Part shown: positions 26,188-39,600 of the stretch, piece after piece
Layout of the letters: every line of letters starts with the position of its first letter
How positions within the stretch are numbered: position 1 is the first letter of the stretch
Source: Neelides folsomi
Taxonomy: Eukaryota > Arthropoda > Collembola > Neelipleona > Neelidae
Length of the DNA stretch: 64,000 nucleotides
Assembly (NCBI GenBank): GCA_034687125.1
Contig: JAQGBZ010000043.1
Coordinates: 124,001 to 188,000, forward strand
Reading direction: 5' to 3'
The notes under the pieces: model-generated
Databases searched by the model: none
What the model was told of the DNA's origin: nothing
The model's input: only the letters and a program-made list of their open reading frames with translations
Position numbers and translations under genes: made by a program

Positions 26188-26435
26188 CTATACAATAAAG
26201 TTAAAAAGTTAGTAAGAGGAAAGTAAAAGGCGGAATTGGGAATTAAAAGCACGACATTATAACACAACAACTACTCTTATGAAAACTCATGATAATGAGT
26301 AATAATTTATTATAAAAACGAATATAATGAGTAATATCGTAATATGTACCCAATACCCATACCATGTTCATTTATTATTGTATTTAGCAATTAGACAAAA
26401 TATGATATGTTATTATAATATTTAAGACAACTTAC
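26188..26435 (-). other. Probable 5' UTR intron of LRRC40-like gene
   Basis: On the minus strand, GAGTG|GTAAGTTG at 26435 is a near-consensus donor, and TTTATTGTATAG ending at 26188 is a good acceptor 12 bases upstream of the start codon. Inferred from splice signals only. Confidence 0.5.
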
Positions 26436-29400
26436 CACTCTGCGTATTGAAATTCAGGATTCGTGTTGAATGATTGATTATTAATTAATTTTCTAACAAG
26501 AATTAAATTATATTAACATTTTAGTTTTAGTTTCCAGTTTTTCAATCGTGCTGATTTTGATTCAGCAGTGCCGATAGCAGAATGAGTTCAAATTCCTCAT
26601 TTACTAGTTTCATTGAAATCTGCTCACCTAGATGGCTTTCATGTTCCTCTATTTTATGATAAACCAAAATGGAAATTCACTACAAAATCCAGGCGGAGCA
26701 GAGCAGAAGAGAAAGAATTCTCATCTCTCTAATTTTGCTATACGTAAACATAATTGTAATTTAGGGAAAGTATTTGGTACTTGTCTTTAATAATACATGT
26801 AATAGATATTTGTATTTTATATTGTATGATCATTTACCATTTAAATAATATAAATACATTAGTGCAATTTATTCGTTTTTTAATCTAAATTGCACGTAGT
26901 ATTTTGTAGAATCGTTAAATTATGATATAACATAACAATATTGATCTTATATCTTTTCGCAGATTTATGAAAAAGTGCATAAAAGTAGCATTTATAAATG
27001 CAATATGCGCACTCTTATTTTGGCTTTATTTTTATGAGAAATGATGAGACGCATAAATGAAATAAGTTAGGAATCCATTAAATACATAGACATTCTTGAA
27101 ATGAGAGAGGAAACATGCTGAAGTGTTTTGAAAAATGACTAATGAAGTCGAGTCAACCCGTAAATTGTACAAAATTGGGATTGACACATGCACAGATGAG
27201 GAAAAAGGAGTTGGAAGAAGTTCATTTATTTGTAAAGGAGATCTTCGTCGGAGTCAAAGAATTTGGCTTCCAACTTCATCTTCCCAACTTCGTTTCCTTC
27301 ATATCTTTAATGTATGAATCAAGTAAATTAGTCGAGTATTAAAGGAGATAAATGTTGTCCCCGGCGTCGGCATCCGTGAAGTGGGAACTCATCTGGCCGG
27401 TGAAGATTGCAAAGGAAGCCCAACCCGTTTCGTGTACTTCTCTTCCGAATTCCCTCCACTTATCTCCCGCATTGAGATGATAGAGAGAAACATTCTGAAC
27501 TCATTACCATCCTCTCTCTTCCTGAACTCCTGCCAAAATGAACTCATCATTGATATTAAACCTTCAAACTCCCTTTTTGGCACACAACCTTTTTTCCCCA
27601 ACATAGCTAACTAAAGAACATAGCTAAAGGACATAGCTAAAGGACATAGCTAAAGGACATAAGGACTAAAGAATTCAATTGGGAATTTTGAAGACTGAGT
27701 GAAATTTGTCACTGGAAATTAATGAAGGGTGACTGTAAGGGAGGGAATAGATGATTGGGAAATAGGGCGGTAATGAGTTGTCAGCTCATCTCGTGTTACT
27801 CGATAATTGGCCATTTTTACCAACTTTTCCACGTTCTCTCTTTCTCCTATTTGCGTACCTTCAAAATTGATGGTTTTCATTCTAACTGTGAATCCTCCTC
27901 ATTTGCTCTCTCTCTCTCCGGTAATGATATTCAGGAAGAATTCTTTACATCTTTTGCATACACTACTACAGATACCATAGTGGGATTATCTGCCTAGTTA
28001 GTCACCAATATTCTTTTTGAAATAGAAGACGATAATTTCCTTTTCCTTCTCTGGATGACAGGGGAGTCTCTCGTTTTGAGAAGCCAAAAATAATGCGTGC
28101 ATTGTTCCGGGCATTCTCTCCAACTCCTTCGTAATTTGAGTCTCCTTTCTAATATGATTGTAGCAAGTCCAATGCGTGTCGACTATGTATTCACAAAAGT
28201 TCCCATTTGCTCCTCTCTAATTTTTTACTCATGTGGAGTAACTCTCCGTATTTTTTAGAGTCTGTTCTTTCAATTGGTCGCTATAGACGTCCTCCATTGT
28301 TCCTCTCTGCCTGTCGCCTCGGCTGTTTGAAGGGGAATGTGTCAAGGAATGGGGTCAGTTGTAGAGTTTGCGACTCCCCTCGGCGTGGAATGGAGGACGG
28401 GAGTTGGACACGGAGTAGGCTAGTAGAAAGTACGAGCTCCGAGTCACGAATCTCATCGGTGACCTCCGACCTCGACTCAATTTCCGATTCTTCACAGTCC
28501 TTTGTCCTGACCACCGTGAAATTGTAAATTTCTTCACAGTCCTTTCAAGAACTATTCACGCACCCAAGTCCCCTATTCATCCAATCCACAGTGGCGACAA
28601 ATGAAGAAGAGCTGTCAGCTCCAGTCCATATAATTCTTCAGAACTCCTTCCATCTTTCTTATAATATCTAATGTAGCTCATCCAGTGACGACAATTATCT
28701 TCTTACTAGACATATTGGGACAATCTACACAAGATACATACTATGTGGCTCTCACATTCAATACCATGCATTTCTTTACAATTTACAATGTATTTCTTCT
28801 TCGTTCTCCTACAAACCCTGAAATTTTGGTTAACTTAGAAGAAAGAATGTTAAAATAAACTACTGATACATTCCTTATATAAATAATATCACCTTTAGTA
28901 CATTTAAATTTATTTTAAGCTTTGAGTTTTGATTTTGACCAATTAAAATCTAAATGGTTGAATATTAGCAATGAAAGGATGATAATGGAATTTTATATTC
29001 AGATACGGATTTATATGACCGTACACGAAATTTTAAAAATTACTGAGATAAACGTATAGTTATCATGAAGTTATCAACAGAAACAAACCTTTACTCACTC
29101 AATAAAACAATAAAAGTAGTGAGGGTAAGTAATAGGAGAATTGATAGCTTCTTTGATTAGAAAACCTTTTTATGTAGTAAATATAAAAGGGGGAAAGCTT
29201 CATTTTTTCAGCTTCCTTCAAATATATCTCCCAAGCATTACTTAACCCCGTTTAGGTTTTCCCATGAGAAAATCATGGGAAACCGTCAAAATGATTTTTT
29301 ATAGCCATTTACTCATCGAGGCTTTTGAGAATTGAGAAAGACATTTTATAAAAAAACTGAAGTACACACAAACTATAATACATATTCGTACTTATACGTA

Positions 29401-29799
29401 CTTCATTTACCTGTAGTTTATACAATTTATCCAATATTATCAAGATATTTTTTATGTTTTTAGATTCCATCTTCGAAACTAAATAAAGTTAACTGACAAG
29501 TTAACTTAATGTGAAATGTGAAAAAAATTTAAAATGTAACAACTATTATCATAATCATAAAGATAAAACATAAACATATTAGTTAAATATTAGTAAAATC
29601 CCATATATTATTAATAATATAAATAAAACCGGTTAATTAATACATTATTTATTTGTATTTTATTTATCCCAAAATGTGAAATTAAGAATGGCATGCATAC
29701 CTATCCTATACTTGTATGATATGATGATATGATAAATGATATTTATGGCTATTTCTATTCCTATGATTTACGATATGAAAACATTATATGAAAATATTA
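26436..29799. other. Gene-free upstream flank of Dll and 5' side of LRRC40
   Basis: This contains the likely LRRC40 promoter (left end) and distal upstream DNA of Dll. Balanced islands lie at about 26520-26720, 27100-27620 and 27720-28700, separated by AT-rich DNA. Open frames occur on both strands over 27380-27610 and 28207-28537; opposite-strand overlap, no domains and no splice partners make coding unlikely. A 13-base tandem repeat lies at 27600-27660. Confidence 0.5.
27600..27660 (+). repeat. Tandem repeat, about 4.5 x 13 bp
   Basis: Unit GACATAGCTAAAG is exact at 27630-27642 and 27643-27655, with one base different at 27617-27629, a more diverged first copy at 27600 and a partial last copy. 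Confidence 0.85.
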
Positions 29800-30466
29800 A
29801 AGTCGGGTTTTTTGGTCTCTCCCGTGCATTCGCCTTTTCCATCCGGTCAAGATGATGTGTTGATGGCGTGTCCTAGGGGAGCCGCATGGTTGGAGTCATT
29901 CTCGAGTATCGCCACCGGTTCCGCGACGTGTCAATTTAATTTAGAGTATGGATTTTTGCCAGAGGAGGAGTCGTTGGTTGGAGGAGGGTCTTTGCCAGCA
30001 AGGCGGGTTGTGCCAAAGGAATCCGCCTCCCATCCACGAAGGCGGAGCGAGGGGGAGCTTGGTCGGGGGAACGGAGACTTCTATCCTTTCCTCGCCCTCC
30101 CAATTACAGTACACTGAGGATTGTTCTCGAGTCTGGACGTGGCTTTGCGGTCCCATTAAGTGCAATTACAACAAATTACCCTCACGTGTGTCCGTCCACC
30201 GTCAACAACAACAACAAGAACAATCACCGGGAACAGATTCATTCCTACACTGGAGAAACACTTTAAGTTGTCATTCCTCTTCGGATTGTTCTCTTAGTTG
30301 TGAGACTATTGTTTTAAGATAGTTGTTCACCAATTGACAAGTGCGGGGAAGGAGCTTATTTCACCCCGTGGGAAAGACAGTCGTAACAACGTTGAACTTC
30401 GGTGATTTGTCTAGCCCGTTCCCGGGACTCGGACTGAGTCCTGTTCCCGCGGACGGGCTAGATGAG
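29800..30466 (+). promoter_or_regulatory. GC-rich 5' region of Dll (promoter, leader, possibly missed N-terminal exon)
   Basis: This is the most CpG-rich non-coding stretch in the window and abuts the first recognised Dll exon. Overlapping open frames exist here (29788-30117, 29948-30322 plus, 29941-30165 minus), but none matches a known Dll N-terminus. From 30338 to 30466 the Dll frame stays open without an ATG; TTTGTCTAG ending at 30414 could be a splice acceptor. No clear TATA box is assigned. Confidence 0.45.
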
Positions 30467-30638
30467 ATGCAACATCAACCTGCATCTTCGTATCGTGCGG
30501 CCGCGGCCGCCGCCGCGGTGGCAGCTTATCAGGAACAAAATTACAGGGCGGGATATCCTTTTCCTCCGCAAAACCCGTATGCGAGCTATCATTTGGGAAC
30601 ACCCTACCCGCCCCAGTGCCAGTCGCCACCTAAAGATG
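30467..30638 (+). CDS. Dll: Dll exon 1 (first recognised)
   Basis: Encodes 57 codons plus one base; Ala run from alternating GCG/GCC codons at about 30497-30526, then the YPFPP motif. Donor G|GTAATT. ATG 30467 is chosen as the first ATG in frame; true translation may begin on an upstream exon. Confidence 0.85.
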
Positions 30639-33600
30639 GTAATTAAATTTTAAAATTTTTACCTAATTGATAATTAGTATTTTATTAGACAGTTAGATTA
30701 TCTTTTTTTACTTTACTTTAATTTTTTATTATGCATAACATGGTACTTATTTTTAATATTCTTGTCGATATAAAATCTTTTGAAAAATATCTTTTGGTCT
30801 TTTATTGAAACAAGAGATAAAGAGTTAGTTTTAATAATTTAATATTAAATTGCTCAATTTAATTATAAAAAAATGATCGTAAATTAAAGATTTTTATTGA
30901 GCTGAATTGATTGAAAAATTGAGCACTTTGTGAGTTTATAGAAATCATCAATTTTTGGTTCAGGAATTATCCTCAATTTCTAGCAAATAAAATCCCAATG
31001 TTGATTACTCTACCGTTTAGTTTCTGCCCAAATTGTCCTCTCTGACGTGAGAGTCATAAAATTCTTTTTTAAGTAATTTGAATGGATGAATTAATACCCC
31101 TTCGTCTTCTTTTCATCATTCAGTCAAATTTGCCTTTCTACACGCTAACAATCTTTTTTCAAAGTACTTAAGTGTTGCCCCTCATTCTTCCATTGCAAAT
31201 AATAGGCCTAATGTACTCGAGTACTTCATCATATAACATACACATGCATATATACAGATAGAGTATAAAATAGTAGTTACATAGAAAGTATGTAAGTTGG
31301 TATATCTCGAAAGTTTTACGGCTGGCTCACAGAGTTTATTATTGGAAATCCTCAGTTTATTTTTTACGGTCGAGAGTAAAGAGTCTTCTCTCTTCTCTAG
31401 CCACCGAGCCTATAATCTTCTAAGATTAATGGACCTCCTAACGTCTCTTTATTTGCATTTAACATTTTTTTTCCTTCAGCTCGATTTACAATGAGAAGGA
31501 GTGAGCATAAATAGAGCATAGGGAAGAGAGCTGATTATTTTACGAAGCTATCATATTAAATAGAAGAAATCCAATGGCTCTTCAGACGTCACTCAAAACC
31601 TCTTCAATCTCATAAATGAAATATAGGCTTGACCCTTCATAGATTTTGAGTTTTGCTGATGGGAAGAGGAGTTATTGGAAATGCGGCAAAGAGAACCGCA
31701 ACTCTTCTCGGAAGGGTTTCCCATTTTCTCCTTCTAATTCTATTGATATTTGTACGGCGCATTCATTGGTCGAAAGGTAAACATTAGTAGGAGAAGGATG
31801 ATAACAAGAAATGTAACAAGGATTGAAAATGCCATGTTATATGTCCTAGTAATGGATTCAAGATACAAACAGCGATAGGAAGAATTATACACACAGGCAA
31901 TGTGTTCTGACAAACATTGATAATAGAAATACTTAACTGCGAGCAGGCATGAAGTCTTCAACTTTCGTTCAATGAGGAGAATAGGAATGAGGAAAGTTAA
32001 TTATAGGCTGCTACACGCTGGTTTGAATATTATACGAGAGTCCGATTCACCAACAATTATCAACTTTGTATCGATAATCTAACGGTGAGGGGAAGGAGGT
32101 AAAAAATTAGAAAATCAACAAGGGGGATTTGGGTTATTTATGAGGGGGTGAGAGAAGTAAAGGGAGGTCGAGTGACTCTCTCATGTGTCTCTAACTCCTT
32201 CATTTCACTCATCCTAATAAACTAATAAACATCCTCATCAATAGATGCATATACTGTACATATGATACATATCACATACCATACCATGGTATATAGGTAT
32301 ATTAGATATAAAGGGTATTTAATTATTCATATCCGTGCATTTAATTCAGTTTGAACAAGCTGATGAGAAATGTGTATCTTGGGAATTGAAAATAAATTCC
32401 AACTAGGAATGAAATGTGAATAAAGTGAATATCATTGTATCATATGCAGCATATGTATTTATAAGTAGGATAGATTCTTAATGGATCATGCATTGTAAGG
32501 ATAAGGAAAGATATTGGGGGCAGTAATGAATAGGAAATATGATCTTGTTCCATCTCCCAATAGAACCGAAAGAGGAACCCGGTGGACTCCGTCTGAATGG
32601 GAAAGGAAAGAAGATGCGGAAACCTCGGACGATCTACTCGTCTCTACAATTGCAGCAGCTGAACCGACGGTTCCAACGTACTCAATACTTGGCTCTCCCT
32701 GAAAGAGCTGAGCTTGCTGCCTCTCTTGGTCTCACTCAGACACAGGTATGAAACAACCAATTTATACAATTAAATTCCTATGTACTTTTGGCCATTTAAA
32801 ACCCAGCTCGAATTCGGTCTTAAGAATATTCATTTCTCAAATCCCGCATTCATACTCAGTATACAGAATATACCATACCCTGGTAATATATTCATATATG
32901 TTAGTTTGGATTCTTTACAAATTCACATCTTAAGAATGTGAGTAGATTGTGTGTAAAATTTCTTAGATATTTGGTCTACCTATAGCATATATTATATTTA
33001 TAGTTGGATTGATCCTTCATTCTCCCATTCACTGTTATTTTGGTTAAGTTGGTTTCCTTTCACTGCTGCCACAAAACCATACTTTTTCAATGTAATCCAA
33101 TTGATATGGTTATTTCAAGGATTTTTTAAACTTTAACCTAAAGCTGAATGAGACGATGGATCATGTTATTCATTTTGAATTGGAGAGGTTAAGAAGTATA
33201 TTTCTGAGGGTTTTTATTCTCCCAAGTTTGGGTTTCTTTAAGAAGGCCATATTTGTTGACAAAGGAGTTTATGGTTAATCTTGATTTTCTTAAATGAGCC
33301 TTTCAACAAGTTGGTTTGGGCCGAGGGCCCTTAAAGAAGGTGTTAGGTACTTCTGTCCACCCTATCTGGGATCTCGGATCGATTGGGATCTTTGTTCAAG
33401 TGCAAGTGTAGCGCTCAACTTGAGTGTCTGTGAGAGGCGAGTGAGAGTGAAGAATCTACGTTTTTTGTTCCTCCGTGGAAATCATATTGAGCCCAGACTT
33501 TTGAAGGGAAAGGATCGAGGAATATCAAACACATGTAATGTACTCATATTCATAAATATAATACATATACGATATTTCTCTTTCGGACCTTGCTTCTGTT

Positions 33601-36600
33601 CCCAACTGCGGGACGGAGAACAGTGTGGCTGTGTAGCTATTGTGGAGAAGGTAATGGAAAAAGCCGAATCATTATTTAACTTTGTACAAGCATGGCTAAT
33701 TTGAACCCTAACCAGAAGCATTGAATGGATTTGCACGGTAAATTATGAGTTTCCCCTTCGAGTCCTGATAAAAACCAGCGCGGAGGGATTGAGAATTCAG
33801 AAGTTGGTCGGATCACTTGAAGAATTTGTTGTTTTACATTTTACAATGTCTTGCGGGCACCTACAACTCTTTTTCATCGATGCTCAAAGGGAGAGCAAAT
33901 GAGGAAGGATATTCCTCCACTAACTACCCTGATTTTGAATGCATCTTAAGGGTGCTTTGATCTTGCATAGTTTACCTTTGAAACATAATTTATGTGATAT
34001 TTTACGACTTTGAATTTCTGAAGAATTAAGGACTATGTGTAACTGTTACTTTATAGAAATTGTTATCGAAAGATTTTAGCTTCTGATAAGGTAGCGCTAT
34101 CAAAATGCTCGAAGCATTTTAATCTCTGCGAATCAAATACTCTTGTGGCTTTCTTTGGCATGATTTGAAAATAATTTCTTTTGCTATTGAAGACATGCAG
34201 CAGTATATCTAGAGTATATATTTGTATATATAACATATTATAGTATATATATACTTAGATAAAGAGATGAGTGAGATGACCTATAAAATCATCACTTATG
34301 TATATTATATTTAGTCATTTATTAACTAGTGATTTATAAGGATTGACCTACGCATTATTTACTGTCTATGAATGTATCTTATAAAATTATGATAAACAGA
34401 TTAAAGACTTCATTCAAAGATTTAGCTATTGTAAGTATATTAAAAGTTCCGTTTCATAATGATGATTCCTATATGGTATTTGGCATGAACATTGTCCTGA
34501 ACAAAGTGAAGAAATAAATCAAAGGCAATCTCATTATGGATCCATTATTAGTAAACATACATTTATTCGAGGCGAGCCTCGGGAGGAGACTAAAAGAATC
34601 TTATCTTTAGGCCGACTTATAATTCGCAACCATTTTGTTCCTTTCTCCATAAGATATGAAAGGATTGAAATCCCTCGTGCAATCTGACTGCTATTTCTTC
34701 GCTTCTATCGCGAAAGTTCATCTTTAACCCTTTTGCAGTCTGCAGAGGAGAATCGTTCCATCACTCCCATTGCCCATCCCACAGTGGAATTGAAGAGAGT
34801 TCTCAGGAGTTGAGTCGGCAAGTTGGCGTCTAGACTATATTTATTCCTCATCGTGGTGTTGCAACAAATACATCATTAACAAATCCCTTTACACGGTACT
34901 CCCCACACTCCTTTAGAGTTCACATAAAAACAAGAGTTCCTTCAATGTAATGGACTTTTTCTGACTTCTTATTATTATCATTTTATCCTCACATTCACAT
35001 GAAGAAGACTCGATGGAATTGTTCATCACAATGTTGATAAGAACATTATACAACATTTTTGTTCTAGTCATAAATACATAGAGATTTAGAGTGTAGGAGC
35101 TTACTTGTATACATAATATGTATGGTATATGGTATACGGTGGAATCCCCTTTTAATACGTGCGCCTCTCCCATGAAGTATTGAATATAGGGTTCATGTGC
35201 AAATTAAACCGGAGGTGAGATAGTTGAAGATAATCGAGGTTTAAAGTCTCCGCGAAACATTTTAATCATCGTTTAATTAACATCATTATTTCCCATAATA
35301 ATCATTAACGTTATCTTTTGAACAGAAGATCTCAGACCGCAAACCTTTGTAGTACCAGACAATGAATTAAACTTCCACCACTTTTCTAATGCCTTTAATT
35401 TACCTTTAACTTTTTTTATAATTTGTTAATTCCCATTGAACAAGCTGTAATAAAGGTTTGATAAGTTTAGATGGAAAACTAGGTGAATATAAAAACTCAT
35501 GTATTCTTTTACGTAATTACCGTATTTGCTCTGCAAGTAATTAATTATGTTCAATATAATGCGTAAAACGCTGCGGTTACGCTTTGGAATGGAAATCCAA
35601 TATACGTAAATATTAATACTATATAATTGACTCCGTGAGATAAACCTGCCATTTTATTATTTTGCAAGATAAGAAAATTGAATGGGAAGAAATCATTTAT
35701 TTATTTAGCAATAATACATCTTGAACATTAATTATTAATTTAAGTGTACATGTATCTGTATACCTGCACAGGTATTTCATATACGTGTAAAAATAAATGA
35801 CGTTTACTTGATGTGTGAGCGTGGGAATGAAGCAATTTAAGTCTTTATGTGAAGATATCAAAAGCATATCAATTTTTGATTTGTACATAAAATAATTAGG
35901 TGTGATTTGTGGCTGAGAGTGAATTGTAATAATGTTGAATAGTGTGAGAAGAAATAGAAGTGCAGAAGGGCATTTGTGGGCAAGGCCTTTGATTGGCAAA
36001 GGACCTGAACCTGCTTCATCATTAAGAAGTCCATGTGTTAATGTGCCATCATTGTCAACTGAGTTGAAAGGAGGATGAGAGGGACAATAATTGTATTCGA
36101 AAGGTGGAGGCTCGGAAGTGGAAACTGGAAGTGACAGGTATGGATGGGCAGTTGAAGATCCGACAGTGAATATACTTACATGTGTACCACACTTACATGT
36201 ATAGATATTACATACGTATCTCCTGAGAGCCTCACGTCCCTCTTTCCTCAATAGGAGCAAGGAGTCCATAGAGTGACCTTCCCAGAATAATTGAACAATA
36301 TAGGAGTGCTGACATGATGAGAGGAACGTGTATTGTGGCCCTTCTCAAAGGATCCAACCAACTGCCTTTGTCTCTTTCTGCCGACTCATCATAAACAAGG
36401 GCTCCAACTGACACTCACTTGGTCCATGGACCAACCTTGTTGTTGTTTTCTCGCCTCCCTCACCAACCAATGTCCTCATCTCGAAATGTAGATCTGAAGG
36501 TATTAGATGCAAATGGGCCAGCCTTCACCTGGCCATTGGAGGTGGGACGGACGGATGAGGATGATTTCATATTGCACCACTTCCAGTCTTTATTCTCCTC

Positions 36601-39600
36601 TCGAGAGCCTCTTCATTTATTCACAATGCACGCTCTCCGTTTCTCATAGCCACCACGGGTTTTGATCAAGGTGAGGGAACTCATGCAAGTTGACGTGATT
36701 ATGCTCCAACCCCAACACCATGGTTTGAACTATCCACTTCAGTCTCATGTCTCATTGAATCATCAGAGGCATTATATTATATTATTTGGAAGGACATTTT
36801 GATTCCACAATAATCTTATTATTTCATGTTCCTGAAGAAATACTACACGCTACTACACGCTATCTGCTATAGGCTATATAGCTACTACCTATGTTCAAAT
36901 CAAATACTCTACATTAGTAAACTTCATTGAATAGTCTTGATAGTGGGAGCCAATTTAATTTGAATCAACACTTGCTCTTTTAAGTACTTACTTCTTGGGA
37001 ACGTCATCTTTCGACCCCTTTGTCCTCCCTGTTTTTATAACACGTACAACCACAATGATTCACTGCTACGTATTATGTAAGAAATTAGATATTTTAATGA
37101 AAAAAATAAACTGGGATTTCCATTTAGGTTCCTACCTGTACGTAATTATGAAAATATTGTTTGCCATTTGAAAAAAATAATTTGTATTTATTTAAATTTA
37201 TTTATACAATCCACTTATTCTGCATTATGTTATATTTGAATAATCCAGCACCAATGTTATTTATTTTCCTATATTTTTGCCAACTTCCGATGTTGCAGCT
37301 TTCTTTGGTTAATAAATATGAAAATTATTTAAAACTTAATAGCAAATTGCAAATAAGATTTGTGCGTTTGACTTAATTTTTCAAATAAGGAAAAAACCGG
37401 ACTACTACCGTACCAGTAAAATGAAAATGAATTCCATGTCCAATGGGTATAAAACCTTTTATACGAGCCATTTGTCAGCTAATGGAGACGAAAAGCAAAT
37501 AGGTTAATGAAGGAATCCTTTCACGCAGTTTTCAACTTACGATTAGGTGAAGTAGCAATAGAGTAAGTTTCCTATCTTCTTCCTTCATAAATTGCAACTT
37601 GTTCTTTCCGGGTGAGAAATTTTATGACGCTAATTGAATGAATATTTTTGCTCGGTAAGGGTGAAGCCAGTAATGAATATTGTAATATTCAACTTTAGGT
37701 CTCTCATGGAAAGGATGAGTGAGGAGGAGGAAGGAAAGGAAAAAATTCCTTCTTCGTCTTCGCTTTGATTCCCTTTTGGTGGACAACAACAGGTGTTTAC
37801 GTAGCCATGTCCCCGGAAGCCTCGTTTCCCTACTCTCCATTGTTTCGTCTTTCCATCCCAACATACGTCTACGCTTGAGGGGAAAGAAGGACGAAAGGAG
37901 CTTTCATAATACAGAATATAATAATAATGAGATAAACTGATGGCCAGCGAACAGAACCCCAAAGTTGAATACTCATACTACACACATAGAGAGAGAAACC
38001 GAGAAACTATACAATTTCAAAAAGGACTCAGTCTTTATACACCGTGTATTAAGTATTCAGATATTGAAATAAGCAGAAGGTAAAACTTTGGTTCAGTTTT
38101 TTATAATATTTATATTTCAATATATCGTGCTATTTTCATATACGAATAAATTCCTCTACCTGACAATCATCTTTTACAAACCCGTAAAAAGGTATTTATT
38201 AAAAGGAAAAGTTTAAAAGCTTTTATTAATTCAAAGATGATATTTTATTGAGATATCAAATTCATTATTTTAGAAATGAAAATGTTTATGTTGCAATTCT
38301 TAAATAAATATTTCTTTACATTTATACACTTCGCTAAGATCAACTGAGTGAGTGAGTTTAGGGATGCATGAACCATTATATCAGAACATATAGCTACAAT
38401 CAATTGCAGTCCGAATTATTAAATTAAGCTTATATAACTCACAAGTATACAATAATCATGTTTTGACTACAATAAAAGATCTTTTTGTAGCAAATTAACT
38501 GAGGTATTAATTTAGTGGACTTATCAATGTGATCTCTGTACGCACTCGAGTAAAAATTATCTAAATTTCGAGCTGTTTCGTTTGCTCTTATGCTCACTTC
38601 TTGTCTGTTTTGCTTGAGAGAGTGAAACCAGTTTGATGCTCAAAGAAGCAAGCAATTTCTTGAATTGCAGGTGTTTGTGTTTAGGAATATGAATTTGTTT
38701 CTTCACTCATTACTCTTAGAGGGTCAGAGTGAGTTCAGTTCTCCTTGGGAGGATTTAACGAAGAGAGATCTCACAGTGAATGGGAAGAACCCTTTGAATG
38801 GGGTCTCTTTTTCTCCCCTGTCAGTCTCATCCTCTCGCCTGGTCTTACGTGACTCGGGCTCTCTTTTTTGATTTCCGACAGTGTCAGAAACTGAGGCAGA
38901 GTCGATCCATTACTCTCCCTCTTAGCGTATTAGGAATGCGTAATATGATTATTGCAAGGATAAGAGCATAATTAGTTTACTGGCTTAGATAAAGTCAAAC
39001 AATGGTCTATGGCAAAGGCATTGTGTTAAATTTTGAATAATCTCCACAAACTCATGCTCATATCCTTCTCATGTATACATACCTACTATTACATATATTT
39101 AGTATGTATAAGTATGTATCTTATATTGTATTATGTAAATGTCAAGTATCCTTGTACTTTGAAAGTATTTTGCGAAATTGTTTTTGACTCGGTTGAAACG
39201 GTTGGAATAATGGAATTTATTACATCTGCCATGGTGTGGAAAAATAAATATTCCTGACACCTTTACACAGACGTTGATTAAGGTAGTCCATGCCATCAGA
39301 CCTAAATAGACCACATTCACTTACCATATAAAAATATTACGCTTAACGAGCCTGCGTTCCCGTACGGTTAATGTTTGGTTTTACATAGTTAGCGAGCGTA
39401 ATAAAGAAAGGTGTACTTGGTAAAACTGGTGAGATTAAACGGTTGGAAAGACTTCAGTAAGCACAGACATTGCATAAGAAGGTGAGGTGCAAAGGCTTTT
39501 ATTAAAGAATGATTGAATCCAAAAGTATGCATTTCCTCCCGAAGCAAAATATATGAAATCCAGACTCCTCGTCGTCCTTCTCACTAAACCGCACTTACCT

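Noticed and set aside
29788-30322. Open frames of 109 and 124 codons just upstream of Dll
   Set aside because: They share no motif with Dll N-termini and overlap in two frames; treated as 5' region, though a short part could be a missed exon.
34102-34120. AAAATGCT-CGA-AGCATTTT inverted repeat
   Set aside because: Eight-base AT-rich arms are expected by chance in DNA of this composition.
36841-36860. Direct repeat of TACTACACGC (2 copies)
   Set aside because: Two short copies only; no further structure.
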